From JAIBJN01 sp963825255 (GTDB taxonomy: Bacteria > Actinomycetota > Thermoleophilia > Gaiellales > Gaiellaceae), in the NCBI GenBank assembly GCA_963825255.1, contig CAWGSF010000009.1, positions 744,001 through 808,000 on the forward strand: a stretch of 64,000 nt of DNA. The letters run 5' to 3'. Of the stretch, positions 53,342-64,000 are shown piece by piece. The notes below the pieces were generated by a model. That model was not told the origin of the DNA, ran no database searches, and saw only the letters and a program-made list of their open reading frames with translations. The translations under genes were made by a program, and so were the position numbers. Positions within the stretch are counted from its first letter, which is position 1, and the number at the start of each line of letters is the position of its first letter.

Positions 53342-54013
53342 ATGCAGAGAACCGAGAAGGAGCAGGTCGTCGCGGAGCTCGCGGAGCGCCTGCGCTCCTC
53401 CGACACGCTCATCCTGGCCGACTATCGCGGCCTCTCGGTGAGCGAGCTCGACGAGGTGCGCACGAAGCTCCTCGAGCACGGCGCCCGCTTCTCGGTCGTC
53501 AAGAACACACTGACGAAGCGCGCGGCCGAGGTCGCGGGCATCGAGACGCTCACGGAGCTGCTGGACGGCCCCACGGCGATCGCGTTCGTGGGCGAGGGCG
53601 ACATGGTCGCCGTCGCCAAGACCCTGAACGAGACGTCTCGCCGCACGAAGGTGCTCGAGATCAAGGGCGGCATCCTCCAGGGGACGCCCCTGGCCGCGAG
53701 CCAGGTCGTCGAGCTCGCTTCGCTTCCGCCCGCCGACGTGCTCAAGGGACAGGTGGTCGGAGCGATCGTCGGCCCGCTGAACGCGATCGTCGCGCTCTTC
53801 GCCGCCCCGCTCCAGGATCTCGTCGGCCTGCTCGACGCGCGCGTCGAGCAGCTCGGGGAGCCCGAGCCGGCCGCCGAAGCGGAGCCTACGGCCGACGCCG
53901 AGCCGACCGCCGAGGCACCCGAGGAGACCGAGCCGACCGACCAGGCCGAGGAACCCGAACAGACCGAAGAGGCCGAAGAAACCGAAGAGACAGAGACCAA
54001 GGAGGAGGAGTAG
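53342..54013 (+). CDS. rplJ: 50S ribosomal protein L10 with long acidic tail
   Basis: 223 aa. Core L10: RTEKEQVVAELAERLRSSDT, DYRGLSVSELDEVR, VVKNTLTKRA, then the L12-binding helix. Residues 175-223 are an acidic tail (EPTADAEPTAEAPEETEPT...), longer than in most bacteria. ATG follows AAGGAGGTGATCCG. Confidence 0.96.
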   Translation: MQRTEKEQVVAELAERLRSSDTLILADYRGLSVSELDEVRTKLLEHGARFSVVKNTLTKRAAEVAGIETLTELLDGPTAIAFVGEGDMVAVAKTLNETSRRTKVLEIKGGILQGTPLAASQVVELASLPPADVLKGQVVGAIVGPLNAIVALFAAPLQDLVGLLDARVEQLGEPEPAAEAEPTADAEPTAEAPEETEPTDQAEEPEQTEEAEETEETETKEEE

Positions 54014-54015
54014 CG

Positions 54016-54408
54016 ATGGCTGCGAGCGCAGTCGACAAGGTGTTCGACGAGCTGGGCAAGATGACCGTCCTCGACCTCGTCGAGCTGAAGAAGAAGATAG
54101 AGGAGGAGTGGGGCGTGACCGCCGCCGCTCCGGTCGCGGTCGCGGCCCCCGGAGCGGCTCCCGCCGCCGGAGGCGGCGACGGCGCCGCCGAGGAGCAGAC
54201 GGCGTTCGACGTCGTCCTCACCGGCGCGGGCGACAAGAAGATCCAGGTGATCAAGGTCGTCCGGGCGATCACGGGCCTCGGCCTCAAGGAGGCCAAGGAC
54301 CTCGTGGACGGGGCGCCCAACCCCGTCAAGGAGGGCGTGACGCAGGAGGAGGGCGACTCGATCAAGGCGCAGCTCGAAGAGGCCGGCGCCAGCGTCGAGA
54401 TCAAGTAG
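54016..54408 (+). CDS. rplL: 50S ribosomal protein L7/L12
   Basis: 130 aa: N-terminal dimer part (DELGKMTVLDLVELKKKIEE), Ala/Gly hinge and C-terminal domain (FDVVLTGAGDKKIQVIKVVR, GLGLKEAKDLVDGAP). Starts two bases after rplJ. Confidence 0.98.
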   Translation: MAASAVDKVFDELGKMTVLDLVELKKKIEEEWGVTAAAPVAVAAPGAAPAAGGGDGAAEEQTAFDVVLTGAGDKKIQVIKVVRAITGLGLKEAKDLVDGAPNPVKEGVTQEEGDSIKAQLEEAGASVEIK

Positions 54409-54424
54409 CGACCGCTCGCTCGGG

Positions 54425-54459
54425 CGCGACGGGGCCGGGTCTTGCCCGGCCCCGTCGCG
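54425..54459 (+). terminator. GC-rich hairpin after rplL
   Basis: 15-bp perfect stem (CGCGACGGGGCCGGG with its complement) and a 5-nt loop TCTTG, no T tail. It probably ends the rplJL message. Confidence 0.6.
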
Positions 54460-54486
54460 TGTGCGAGGAGGACTTTCGAGGAGCGG

Positions 54487-55210
54487 TTACGTCGTCGCGT
54501 CCGCGGACGTGTCGTCCCCCTGCTCCTGCTTGGGGGCGTCCGGGCTCTGGCCGGGACCGGGGCCCTGGCCGTGGAAGCGGAACCCCCAGTGCTCGGGCAG
54601 GGTCCCGTTGACGATGTCGTCGATGGTCGACTGCAGGCGCTCGTAGATCGCGTCGGCCTGCTCCTGGGTGAGGTGCTCGTCGGCGACGGCCGCGTCGAGG
54701 TGCGACTTCGCTCCGGCGAGGATCGCCTGCTTCAGGCCGTCCACGGACTTCCCCTCCGCCTTGGCGACGTCGGCGAGCGACTTGCCGGCGAAGAGCTTCT
54801 CGCGCAACTCGGCCTCCGTGAGGCCCAGGTAGTCGGCGGCGGCGGAGTCCTTCTCCCCGGAAGAAGTGATGACCCGGCCCATCCATGCCGTGAGGGCCGC
54901 GGAACCCGCCGAAGAAGCCCGGTCCGAAGAAGGGCGGGAACTCACCCGACTCGATCCGTGACTTGAGCTCGTCGGCCTGCTCCTTCGTGATCCGGCCGTT
55001 CTCGAGAGCCTTGTCCACCTGATCGACCGCGGCCGCCTTCGTCGCGTCCTCGAGCTTGTCCGAGGAGATCCCGAGGTGCTTCGCGACGGAGTCCCAGAAG
55101 GACGAGCCGGGCGAGTCCGACTGGGAGGCGGCGACTGCCGCGCCCCCGCCGGCGATCGCGAGGCCGGCGGCCGTCGCGGCGATCAGTGTCCGGGGGTTGA
55201 TCTTTCTCAT
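54487..55210 (-). CDS. Secreted helical-repeat protein of unknown function (frameshifted near 54859)
   Basis: Signal peptide (TLIAATAAGLAIAGGGAAVAA), then two related helical units: ISSDKLEDATKAAAVDQVDK...GRITKEQADELKSRIESG and LTEAELREKLFAGKSLADVA...HLTQEQADAIYERLQ. A Gly/Phe/His-rich linker joins them. An extra C near 54859 shifts the frame at HHFF-GEKDSAAADYLG. It ends with an acidic Thr/Asp tail. It lies downstream of htrA, with CTAAG direct repeats upstream. Confidence 0.7.
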
Positions 55211-55280
55211 CGGCGAGATCCTTTCGGGTTGCCTGTCTGACGATGGAAGGCGTTCGTCATAAGCGCAAGGTGAAAGGCGC

Positions 55281-55297
55281 CTAAGAAGTTCCTAAGG
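55281..55297 (+). promoter_or_regulatory. CTAAG 11-bp direct repeat upstream of the secreted protein gene
   Basis: CTAAGAA (55281) and CTAAGG (55292), 11 bp apart. The same core is found at 56507, 56529 and 56540. Confidence 0.5.
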
Positions 55298-55305
55298 CTC
55301 TCACG

Positions 55306-56457
55306 CTACGAGGGCCTCGTCCCGAGGGTGATCTCGACCGTCTGCGACTGGCCGTCCCGGGAGTAGGTCACGGTGATCGTGTCGCCGGGCTTCTTCGCGT
55401 CGACGGCGCTCTGCAGGTCGGTCCCGGAGGTGATCGCCTTGCCGTCGACGGCGGTGATGACGTCGCCGCCGGTCGGGAAGTCCTGCCCGTCGACAGTCTC
55501 GGAGCCCGTCGCGGCGCGGAGCCCTGCGTCCGCGGCCGGCGTCCCGCTCTTCACGTCGGTGATCTCGACGCCCTGCGGGAGGCCGAGCTGCGACAGGGCC
55601 GAGTCCGGGATCGTCGCGACGCCGACGCCGAGGTAGGCGTGCTCGACGCTGCCCGTGGCGAGGAGCTGGGAGACGATCGACTGGACCGTGCTCGCCGGGA
55701 TGGCGAACCCGACGCCGTCGCTCCCGCCGGACTCGCTCTCGATCTGCGAGTTCACGCCGATGACCTTGCCCTGCGAGTCGAGGAGCGGCCCGCCCGAGTT
55801 GCCGTGGTTGATGGCGGCGTCGGTCTGGATCGCGTCGTCGATCGTGAAGCCGTTGGGCGAGCTCATCTGCCGGTGGAGGGCGCTGACGATCCCGCTGGTG
55901 ACGGTCTCCTCGAGGCCGAAGGGGCTCCCGATCGCGACGACCGGCTCGCCGACGGTCACGGCGTCCGACTCGCCGAGGGCGAGCGGCGCCAGGAGCGAGG
56001 AGGGCGCGTCCACCTCGATCACGGCGAGATCCGTCGACGGGTCGGTGCCCACGACCGTCGCGTCGTGCGTCGAGCCGTCCCAGGACCTCACCGAGACCGA
56101 CTGCGCGCCGTCGACGACGTGCGCGTTCGTGACGATGTGGCCCTGGTCGTCGTAGACGAAGCCGGAGCCGAGCGCGGACTGGGTCTGCGGCTCGCCGAGG
56201 GGGCCGTCGCTCGAGGTGGAGGAAACGCTGATCTCGACGACGCTCTTGTAGCTCCGGTCGTAGATCTCGCTCACCGACAGCGGCTCGCTGGAGCTCGCGG
56301 CCGGCTCCGAGCCCGAGACGGTGACCTGGCGTACGACGGTCGTCCCGTCGCCGGGGGAGAGGGCGGCGTAGGTGGCGGCGCCTCCGCCGGCGCCGATGGC
56401 GGCGACGGCGACGAGCGCCGCGGAAACCGAGAGGGTCTTCGTCTTGCGGGAGCTCAC
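55306..56457 (-). CDS. Membrane-anchored HtrA/DegP-type serine protease with PDZ domain
   Basis: 383 aa. N-terminal helix (VSAALVAVAAIGAGGGAATY), then a trypsin-like domain with His113 (TNAHVV), Asp143 (DPSTDLAVI) and Ser221 (GNSGGP). One PDZ domain follows (YLGVGVATI...ADAGLRAATG...GGDVITAVDGKAI). It degrades or refolds damaged envelope proteins; the mycobacterial PepD is the nearest functional model. It is divergent from the response regulator, sharing the repeat-bearing upstream region. Confidence 0.92.
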   Translation of the reverse strand: MSSRKTKTLSVSAALVAVAAIGAGGGAATYAALSPGDGTTVVRQVTVSGSEPAASSSEPLSVSEIYDRSYKSVVEISVSSTSSDGPLGEPQTQSALGSGFVYDDQGHIVTNAHVVDGAQSVSVRSWDGSTHDATVVGTDPSTDLAVIEVDAPSSLLAPLALGESDAVTVGEPVVAIGSPFGLEETVTSGIVSALHRQMSSPNGFTIDDAIQTDAAINHGNSGGPLLDSQGKVIGVNSQIESESGGSDGVGFAIPASTVQSIVSQLLATGSVEHAYLGVGVATIPDSALSQLGLPQGVEITDVKSGTPAADAGLRAATGSETVDGQDFPTGGDVITAVDGKAITSGTDLQSAVDAKKPGDTITVTYSRDGQSQTVEITLGTRPS

Positions 56458-56506
56458 GGGGTCGTTCCTTTCGCGTGGTGGGTTCCGGCCATGGCACCAG
56501 CGGCCT

Positions 56507-56546
56507 CTAAGACCCGCGTGAGATGGGGCTAAGAAGTGGCTAAGAA
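56507..56546 (+). promoter_or_regulatory. CTAAG direct-repeat array between htrA and the response regulator
   Basis: CTAAGA (56507), CTAAGAA (56529) and CTAAGAA (56540): spacings 22 and 11, all in 11-bp phase, plus an inverted CTTAG at 56574. This is the expected form for an OmpR-family dimer array controlling both divergent genes. Confidence 0.6.
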
Positions 56547-56611
56547 CCGCCGGCGCCCGGTCGCCGAGGGGTTCTTAGGCCGCTCTCACCTCCGATGCGC
56601 ACAATGCGCAC

Positions 56612-57286
56612 ATGAAGATCCTCGTCGTCGACGACGAGCGGGCCGTGCGCGACTCGCTCCGACGGGCGCTCGAGCTCGAGGGCTACGAGGTCGAGCTCGC
56701 CGACGACGGCGTCGAGGCGCTCGGCATGCTCGAATCGGACCCGGATCCGGACGCGATGATCCTCGACGTGCTCATGCCCCCGCCGGACGGGCTCGAGGTC
56801 TGCCGGACGCTACGGCGGACCGGAAGCCGCCTGCCCGTGCTCATGCTCACCGCCCGGGCGGAGGTGGAGAACCGCGTCGAGGGCCTCGACGCCGGCGCGG
56901 ACGACTACCTGACGAAGCCGTTCGCCCTCGAGGAGCTGCTCGCGCGCCTGCGCGCGCTCCTGCGGCGCACGTCGGCCGGGTCGGGCGAGACGCTCCGCTT
57001 CGCCGACCTCGAGCTCGACCCGAGGACGCGCGAGGTGCGTCGGGGCGGGGAGCCGATCGAGCTGACGCGGACGGAGTTCTCGCTCCTCGAGCTCTTCCTG
57101 ATCAACCCGCGCCAGGTGCTCACCCGCTCGCTCATCTTCGAGCGCGTCTGGGGGTACGACTTCGGGGCCGGGTCGAACTCGCTCGACGTCTACATCGGCT
57201 ACCTGCGGCGGAAGACCGAGTCGGGCGGACGGCCACGGCTCATCCACACCGTCCGCGGCGTCGGCTACGCCCTGCGGGAGCCGTGA
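56612..57286 (+). CDS. OmpR-family response regulator, MprA-like
   Basis: 224 aa. Receiver: ILVVDDERAVRDSLRRAL, phospho-Asp in MILDVLMPPPDG and YLTKPFALEELLARL. DNA-binding winged helix: LTRTEFSLLELFLINPRQVL and DVYIGYLRRKTE. Next to an HtrA protease and a periplasm-sensing kinase it matches the MprA/MprB-PepD stress arrangement of mycobacteria. Likely autoregulated through the CTAAG repeats. Confidence 0.9.
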   Translation: MKILVVDDERAVRDSLRRALELEGYEVELADDGVEALGMLESDPDPDAMILDVLMPPPDGLEVCRTLRRTGSRLPVLMLTARAEVENRVEGLDAGADDYLTKPFALEELLARLRALLRRTSAGSGETLRFADLELDPRTREVRRGGEPIELTRTEFSLLELFLINPRQVLTRSLIFERVWGYDFGAGSNSLDVYIGYLRRKTESGGRPRLIHTVRGVGYALREP

Positions 57287-58647
57287 GCTTCCGGGCCCGC
57301 CTGACCCTCGCGGCCGCGTTCGCCGTGGCCATCGCCGTCGCGGTCGCGTCGATCGTCGTCTATCTCGCCGTCCGCAGGGAGCTCCGCGGGCAGGTGGACA
57401 ATGCGCTCGTCGCCCGGGCGGAGGTGATCGCGCGCATCCCCATCAGCGTCGTCCAGACGGCGCCGAACCAGTTCTTCCTCAGGATTCCCGGCCCACCGCT
57501 CGGCGGCCCCGGCGGCTACGTCCAGGTGGTCGGCCCTCAGGGGGCGATCAGGGCGCCGGGCGACACCGTGCCGCTCCCCGTCAACGACCACACGCTCGAG
57601 GTCGCGTCCGGCGACGCCGGCGAGTACCTGCGCGATGCCGACATCGCCGGGACCCACGTCCGCATCGTCACGCGCCGGCTCGCGCCCGGGTACGCGCTCC
57701 AGATCTCACGGCCCCTCACCGAGGTGGACGAGTCGCTCGGCCGCCTCCGGACGCTGCTCCTCATCGTCGCCCTGTCCGGAATCGGCCTCGCGGCGGCACT
57801 CGGCCTGGTCGTCGCGCGGACCGCCCTCGCGCCCGTGCGCCGGCTGACCGACGCGACGGAGCACGTGACGGCCACGCGCGACCTCGGGAGCAGAATCGAG
57901 GTGCGCGGCGGCGACGAGCTCTCACGGCTCGCGGTCAGCTTCAACACGATGCTCGCGGCGCTCGACGAGTCCGCCAGCGCCCAGCGGCGGTTCGTCGCCG
58001 ACGCCTCGCACGAGCTGCGGACGCCGCTGACCAGCCTCCGTACGAACATCGAGGTGCTCGCCCGCACGGACTCGCTCGCCCCGGCCGAGCGCGAGCGCCT
58101 GCTCGCGGACGTGTCCGAGCAGCTCGAGGAGATGAGCCTCCTCGTGGCCGAGCTCGTCGAGCTCGACCGCGCCGAGGAGTCGGCCGGCGAGCCGGAGGAC
58201 GTTCGGCTCGACCTCATCGCCGGCGAGGCGGTCGAGCGCGCCCGCCGGCGCCGTGACGGAGTTACCTTCAACGCCGACCTCGAGGAGTCGCTGGTGCGCG
58301 GGCACCCGGCCTCGATCGACCGGGCGATCGCGAACCTCCTCGACAACGCGGCGAAGTGGAGTCCCGCCGGCGGGGAGGTGGAGGTCTCGGTTCGCGACGG
58401 CGTCGTCGTCGTGCGCGACCACGGCCCGGGGATCGCCGACGAGGACCTTCCCCACGTCTTCGACCGGTTCTACAGGGCGCCCGCGGCGCGTGGGAGCCCG
58501 GGCTCGGGCCTCGGCCTCGCGATCGTCCGCCGCGTGGCGGAGGCGCACGGAGGCGAGGTCTTCGCAGAGCGGGCCGAGGGCGGGGGCACCATGGTGCGTC
58601 TGCACCTCCCTCCTGTCCCGGTGAACGGCCAGGGCGCCGCCTCCTAG
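57283..58647 (+). CDS. Two-TM sensor histidine kinase, MprB-like
   Basis: 454 aa. TM1 (AAAFAVAIAVAVASIVVYLA), an extracytoplasmic sensor of about 130 residues with a Pro/Gly-rich loop (RIPGPPLGGPGG), TM2 (LLLIVALSGIGLAAALGLVV), HAMP, HisKA with ASHELRTPLTSLRTN, then HATPase_c with NLLDNAAKWSP, DHGPGIA and GSGLGLAIVRR. GTG overlaps the regulator's stop by four bases. Confidence 0.92.
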   Translation: MSFRARLTLAAAFAVAIAVAVASIVVYLAVRRELRGQVDNALVARAEVIARIPISVVQTAPNQFFLRIPGPPLGGPGGYVQVVGPQGAIRAPGDTVPLPVNDHTLEVASGDAGEYLRDADIAGTHVRIVTRRLAPGYALQISRPLTEVDESLGRLRTLLLIVALSGIGLAAALGLVVARTALAPVRRLTDATEHVTATRDLGSRIEVRGGDELSRLAVSFNTMLAALDESASAQRRFVADASHELRTPLTSLRTNIEVLARTDSLAPAERERLLADVSEQLEEMSLLVAELVELDRAEESAGEPEDVRLDLIAGEAVERARRRRDGVTFNADLEESLVRGHPASIDRAIANLLDNAAKWSPAGGEVEVSVRDGVVVVRDHGPGIADEDLPHVFDRFYRAPAARGSPGSGLGLAIVRRVAEAHGGEVFAERAEGGGTMVRLHLPPVPVNGQGAAS

Positions 58648-58675
58648 GCTCGCGGCACGGCCCGTCGGAGGATCC

Positions 58676-58740
58676 TTGACGATTCCTTGAGGGTGCGGGG
58701 CCGGTTTCTGACGCCGGCTTGACGTGGGCGGGCCTACGGT
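58676..58740 (+). promoter_or_regulatory. Predicted KdpE box array and -10 of the universal stress protein gene
   Basis: TTGAC (58676), TTGAG (58687), CTGAC (58708), TTGAC (58719), then TACGGT (58735), 6 nt and ATG 58747. All distances (11, 21, 11, 16, 6) equal those at the kdp operon. Confidence 0.7.
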
Positions 58741-58746
58741 GAAGAC

Positions 58747-59646
58747 ATGGAAATCTCAGATCGCCGCCCCGTTCTCGTCGCCCTCTCCGGCTCGGCGTCC
58801 CCCAGCGGCGCGATCGCCGCAGGTCTCGAGCTCGCCCGCGCCGGAAAAGGCCCTCTTCACTTCCTCCACGTCGACATCTACCCCGACGAGGAGCAGTCGT
58901 GGGCGGGAGCCCGAAGGCTCGACCCGCGCCACGACTCGGCGCTGCAGGAGGCTTGTCGGCGTGCGGAGGCGCGGGGACTGGAAGCTGGGCGCGAACGGGT
59001 CTTCGGTCATCCTCCGGAAGAGATCGCGCGCGTTGCCGGGGAGATCGACGCGTGGCTCGTCGTCGTCGGCAGCACCCGGCGGCCAGTGCTCGCCACCGCG
59101 AGCGTGCCCCGCCTTCTGACCAAGATCTGTCGGCAGCCCGTGCTGGTGGTTCCGGCGGAGCACGACCGACCGCTTACGCGCCTCCTCGTCCCGACGGACG
59201 GGTCGCCAGGCAGTCGTCGAGCGGTGGAGCACGCCGTCGACGTCGCCGCCCTGCTCGGCGGCGAGGTCGTCGCGCTCGGGGTCGTGAAGCTGTCCGATCC
59301 CCGAGCGCCTGTCCGGGCCCGCCGAACGCTCGCCTACAGGCTCGAGCCCTCGCCGGGCGACGTGCCCCTGGCCGAGGCGGAAGCCCAGGCCCGAGCAGCG
59401 GGCGTGTCTTTCTCGGCCGAGCTGGTCGCCTGCGACAGCGTCCACCGCGCTCTCGTGAACGCGATCGAGCGCATGCATCCGGGGCTCGTTGTCGTCCCCG
59501 GGCCGGGGAACGGCCGCCGCCTGCGCTTCGGCCGTTCGCTCCATTCGCGGCTCCTCGGACGCTCCGCCTGCCCCTCGCTCGTCGTTCCCGCCGACGCTCG
59601 CCGCGTGCTCCACGTTCCCGCCCGGTCGGACCTGGTCGCAGCGTGA
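58747..59646 (+). CDS. Tandem universal stress protein (two Usp domains)
   Basis: 299 aa, two UspA-like folds: PVLVALSGSASPSGAIAAGL...VVVGSTRR...PVLVVPAEH (about 1-140), then LLVPTDGSPGSRRAVEHAVD...VVVPGPGNGRRLRFGRSLHS...SLVVPAD. The GxxGRRxRFGRS loop in the second suggests ATP or nucleotide binding. The promoter has the same repeat array as kdp, linking it to potassium or osmotic control. Confidence 0.85.
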   Translation: MEISDRRPVLVALSGSASPSGAIAAGLELARAGKGPLHFLHVDIYPDEEQSWAGARRLDPRHDSALQEACRRAEARGLEAGRERVFGHPPEEIARVAGEIDAWLVVVGSTRRPVLATASVPRLLTKICRQPVLVVPAEHDRPLTRLLVPTDGSPGSRRAVEHAVDVAALLGGEVVALGVVKLSDPRAPVRARRTLAYRLEPSPGDVPLAEAEAQARAAGVSFSAELVACDSVHRALVNAIERMHPGLVVVPGPGNGRRLRFGRSLHSRLLGRSACPSLVVPADARRVLHVPARSDLVAA

Positions 59647-59779
59647 TCTGGCGTGCGCCGGTTTCGCCGCACGGGACGGGGCAACCGCTCTCAGCATCTT
59701 TCCCGCCCTGGCGCTCGGGCCAATAGTCGAAGCCCGCGCCGGCTAGGGGCGAGCGCTCGCATTTGGGCCCAGACCGCGC

Positions 59780-59785
59780 TATAGT
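59780..59785 (+). promoter_or_regulatory. Candidate rpoB promoter -10 (TATAGT)
   Basis: Best -10 in the 281-bp gap before rpoB (59647-59927); a leader of about 135 nt follows. No clear -35. A second, weaker TACTCT lies near 59845. A rpoBC leader structure is possible but I see no clear hairpin. Confidence 0.45.
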
Positions 59786-59927
59786 GAACGCCCGATACGC
59801 GGATCCCCGCAGGCAGAGGCTTGCGGAGGGTCCGCTTGTCGTGCTACTCTTATCGGTCGCGCCGCCGTACTGCAGAACGCTGCTCAATCCTTGTCGCTAG
59901 ACCCTGCCTAGAGGGAGGTTTCCGTCC

Positions 59928-63572
<3,645 letters not shown>

Positions 63573-63586
63573 GGCAGGGGAGCTCC

Positions 63587-64000
63587 TTGATCGACATCAA
63601 CAACTTCGACGCGATCCGCATCGGCCTCGCGTCGAGCAAGCAGATCCGTGACTGGTCGTCCGGCGAGGTCACGAAGCCGGAGACCATCAACTACCGCACG
63701 CTGAAGCCCGAGAAGGACGGGCTCTTCTGCGAGCGCATCTTCGGTCCCACGAAGGACTGGGAGTGCTACTGCGGCAAGTACAAGCGCGTCCGCTACAAGG
63801 GCATCATCTGCGAGCGCTGCGGCGTCGAGGTGACGCGGCAGAAGGTCCGCCGGGAGCGGATGGGCCACATCGACCTCGCGGCGCCCGTCTCCCACATCTG
63901 GTTCTTCAAGGGCGTCCCGAGCCGCATCGGCTACCTCCTCGACATCGCTCCGAAGGAGCTCGAGAAGGTCCTCTACTTCGCCGCCTCCATCGTCACGCAC
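63587..64000 (+). CDS. rpoC: RNA polymerase beta' subunit, N-terminal part (runs off the window)
   Basis: 138 codons seen: IDINNFDAIRIGLASSKQIR, KPETINYRTLKPEKDGLFCE, zinc ribbon CYCG...CERCG and HIDLAAPVSHIWFFKGVPSR. TTG 63587 is preferred (GGGGAG upstream, aligns with usual M-I-D start); an in-frame ATG at 63569 overlaps the rpoB stop. Confidence 0.97.
   Translation, partial: MIDINNFDAIRIGLASSKQIRDWSSGEVTKPETINYRTLKPEKDGLFCERIFGPTKDWECYCGKYKRVRYKGIICERCGVEVTRQKVRRERMGHIDLAAPVSHIWFFKGVPSRIGYLLDIAPKELEKVLYFAASIVTH

Noticed and set aside
59647..59927. Structured leader or small RNA before rpoB
   Set aside because: Only weak local pairings are visible; I list just the TATAGT promoter candidate.

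Overview
This 64 kb window is GC-rich, densely coded DNA from an actinobacterium. The most likely group is Thermoleophilia (Gaiellales/Solirubrobacterales type); this is inferred from GC content, gene repertoire and promoter style, not from a marker-gene tree. Many genes appear leaderless, with a TAnnnT -10 hexamer 6-8 nt before an ATG or GTG. About fifteen conserved genes carry single-base frameshifts, mostly one extra G or C, after which the correct protein resumes in another frame. I read most of these as assembly or sequencing errors and annotate the genes as single units.

Layout. (1) 1-10.5 kb, housekeeping: superoxide dismutase, plsY, a FolE2/MptA-type GTP cyclohydrolase, a truncated kinase-like protein, mutM (apparent ATT start), asparaginase, the primary sigma factor, a large membrane glycosyltransferase, a CDF metal transporter, an SRPBCC protein and tRNA-Tyr. 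(2) 10.7-31.4 kb, a nearly complete type IV pilus locus: two PilT-like ATPases, PilB, PilC, PilD, PilM, PilN, PilO, a PilP-like protein, a tandemly duplicated major pilin, minor pilins of PilV, PilW and PilX type, a TadE/VWA protein, a secreted seven-bladed-propeller-like protein with a DARYY stalk, a PASTA protein and a fused transglycosylase-coiled coil-M23 cell-wall hydrolase. Many of these genes share an upstream GCCGATA motif resembling a FliA/WhiG-class -10, and several regions share a CCCC-N-GGGGATT element. (3) 31.4-35.4 kb: a small membrane protein, a cupin, and an arsenic operon arsR-arsM-arsN-aqpS-arsC with a visible promoter/operator and no ArsB/Acr3 pump. (4) 37.3-46.7 kb, potassium: a KdpD-type kinase without its sensor domain, KdpE, two tiny membrane peptides, kdpA-kdpC-kdpB (unusual order), a separate KdpD N-terminal sensor protein, and a two-TM K+ channel on the other strand. 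(5) 46.7-50.8 kb: membrane protein, family 2 glycosyltransferase, MOSC protein, YugP-type zinc peptidase and an MBL-rhodanese protein. (6) 50.9-64 kb: tRNA-Met, rpmG-secE-nusG-rplK-rplA, an L10 leader and rplJ-rplL. A stress module (secreted helical protein, HtrA protease, MprAB-like two-component system, tandem universal stress protein) then separates rplL from rpoB-rpoC; rpoC runs off the end.

Regulatory observations. The kdp operon promoter and the universal-stress-protein promoter 18 kb away carry the same array of four TTGA[G/C]-like half-sites at spacings 11-21-11, then 16 to an identical TACGGT -10 and 6 nt to ATG. This is the geometry expected for an OmpR/PhoB-family regulator, and KdpE is the obvious candidate. 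Different 11-bp direct repeats (CTAAG) flank the htrA/MprAB-like module. A 168-bp palindromic element with terminal inverted repeats occurs twice (9361 and 23524).
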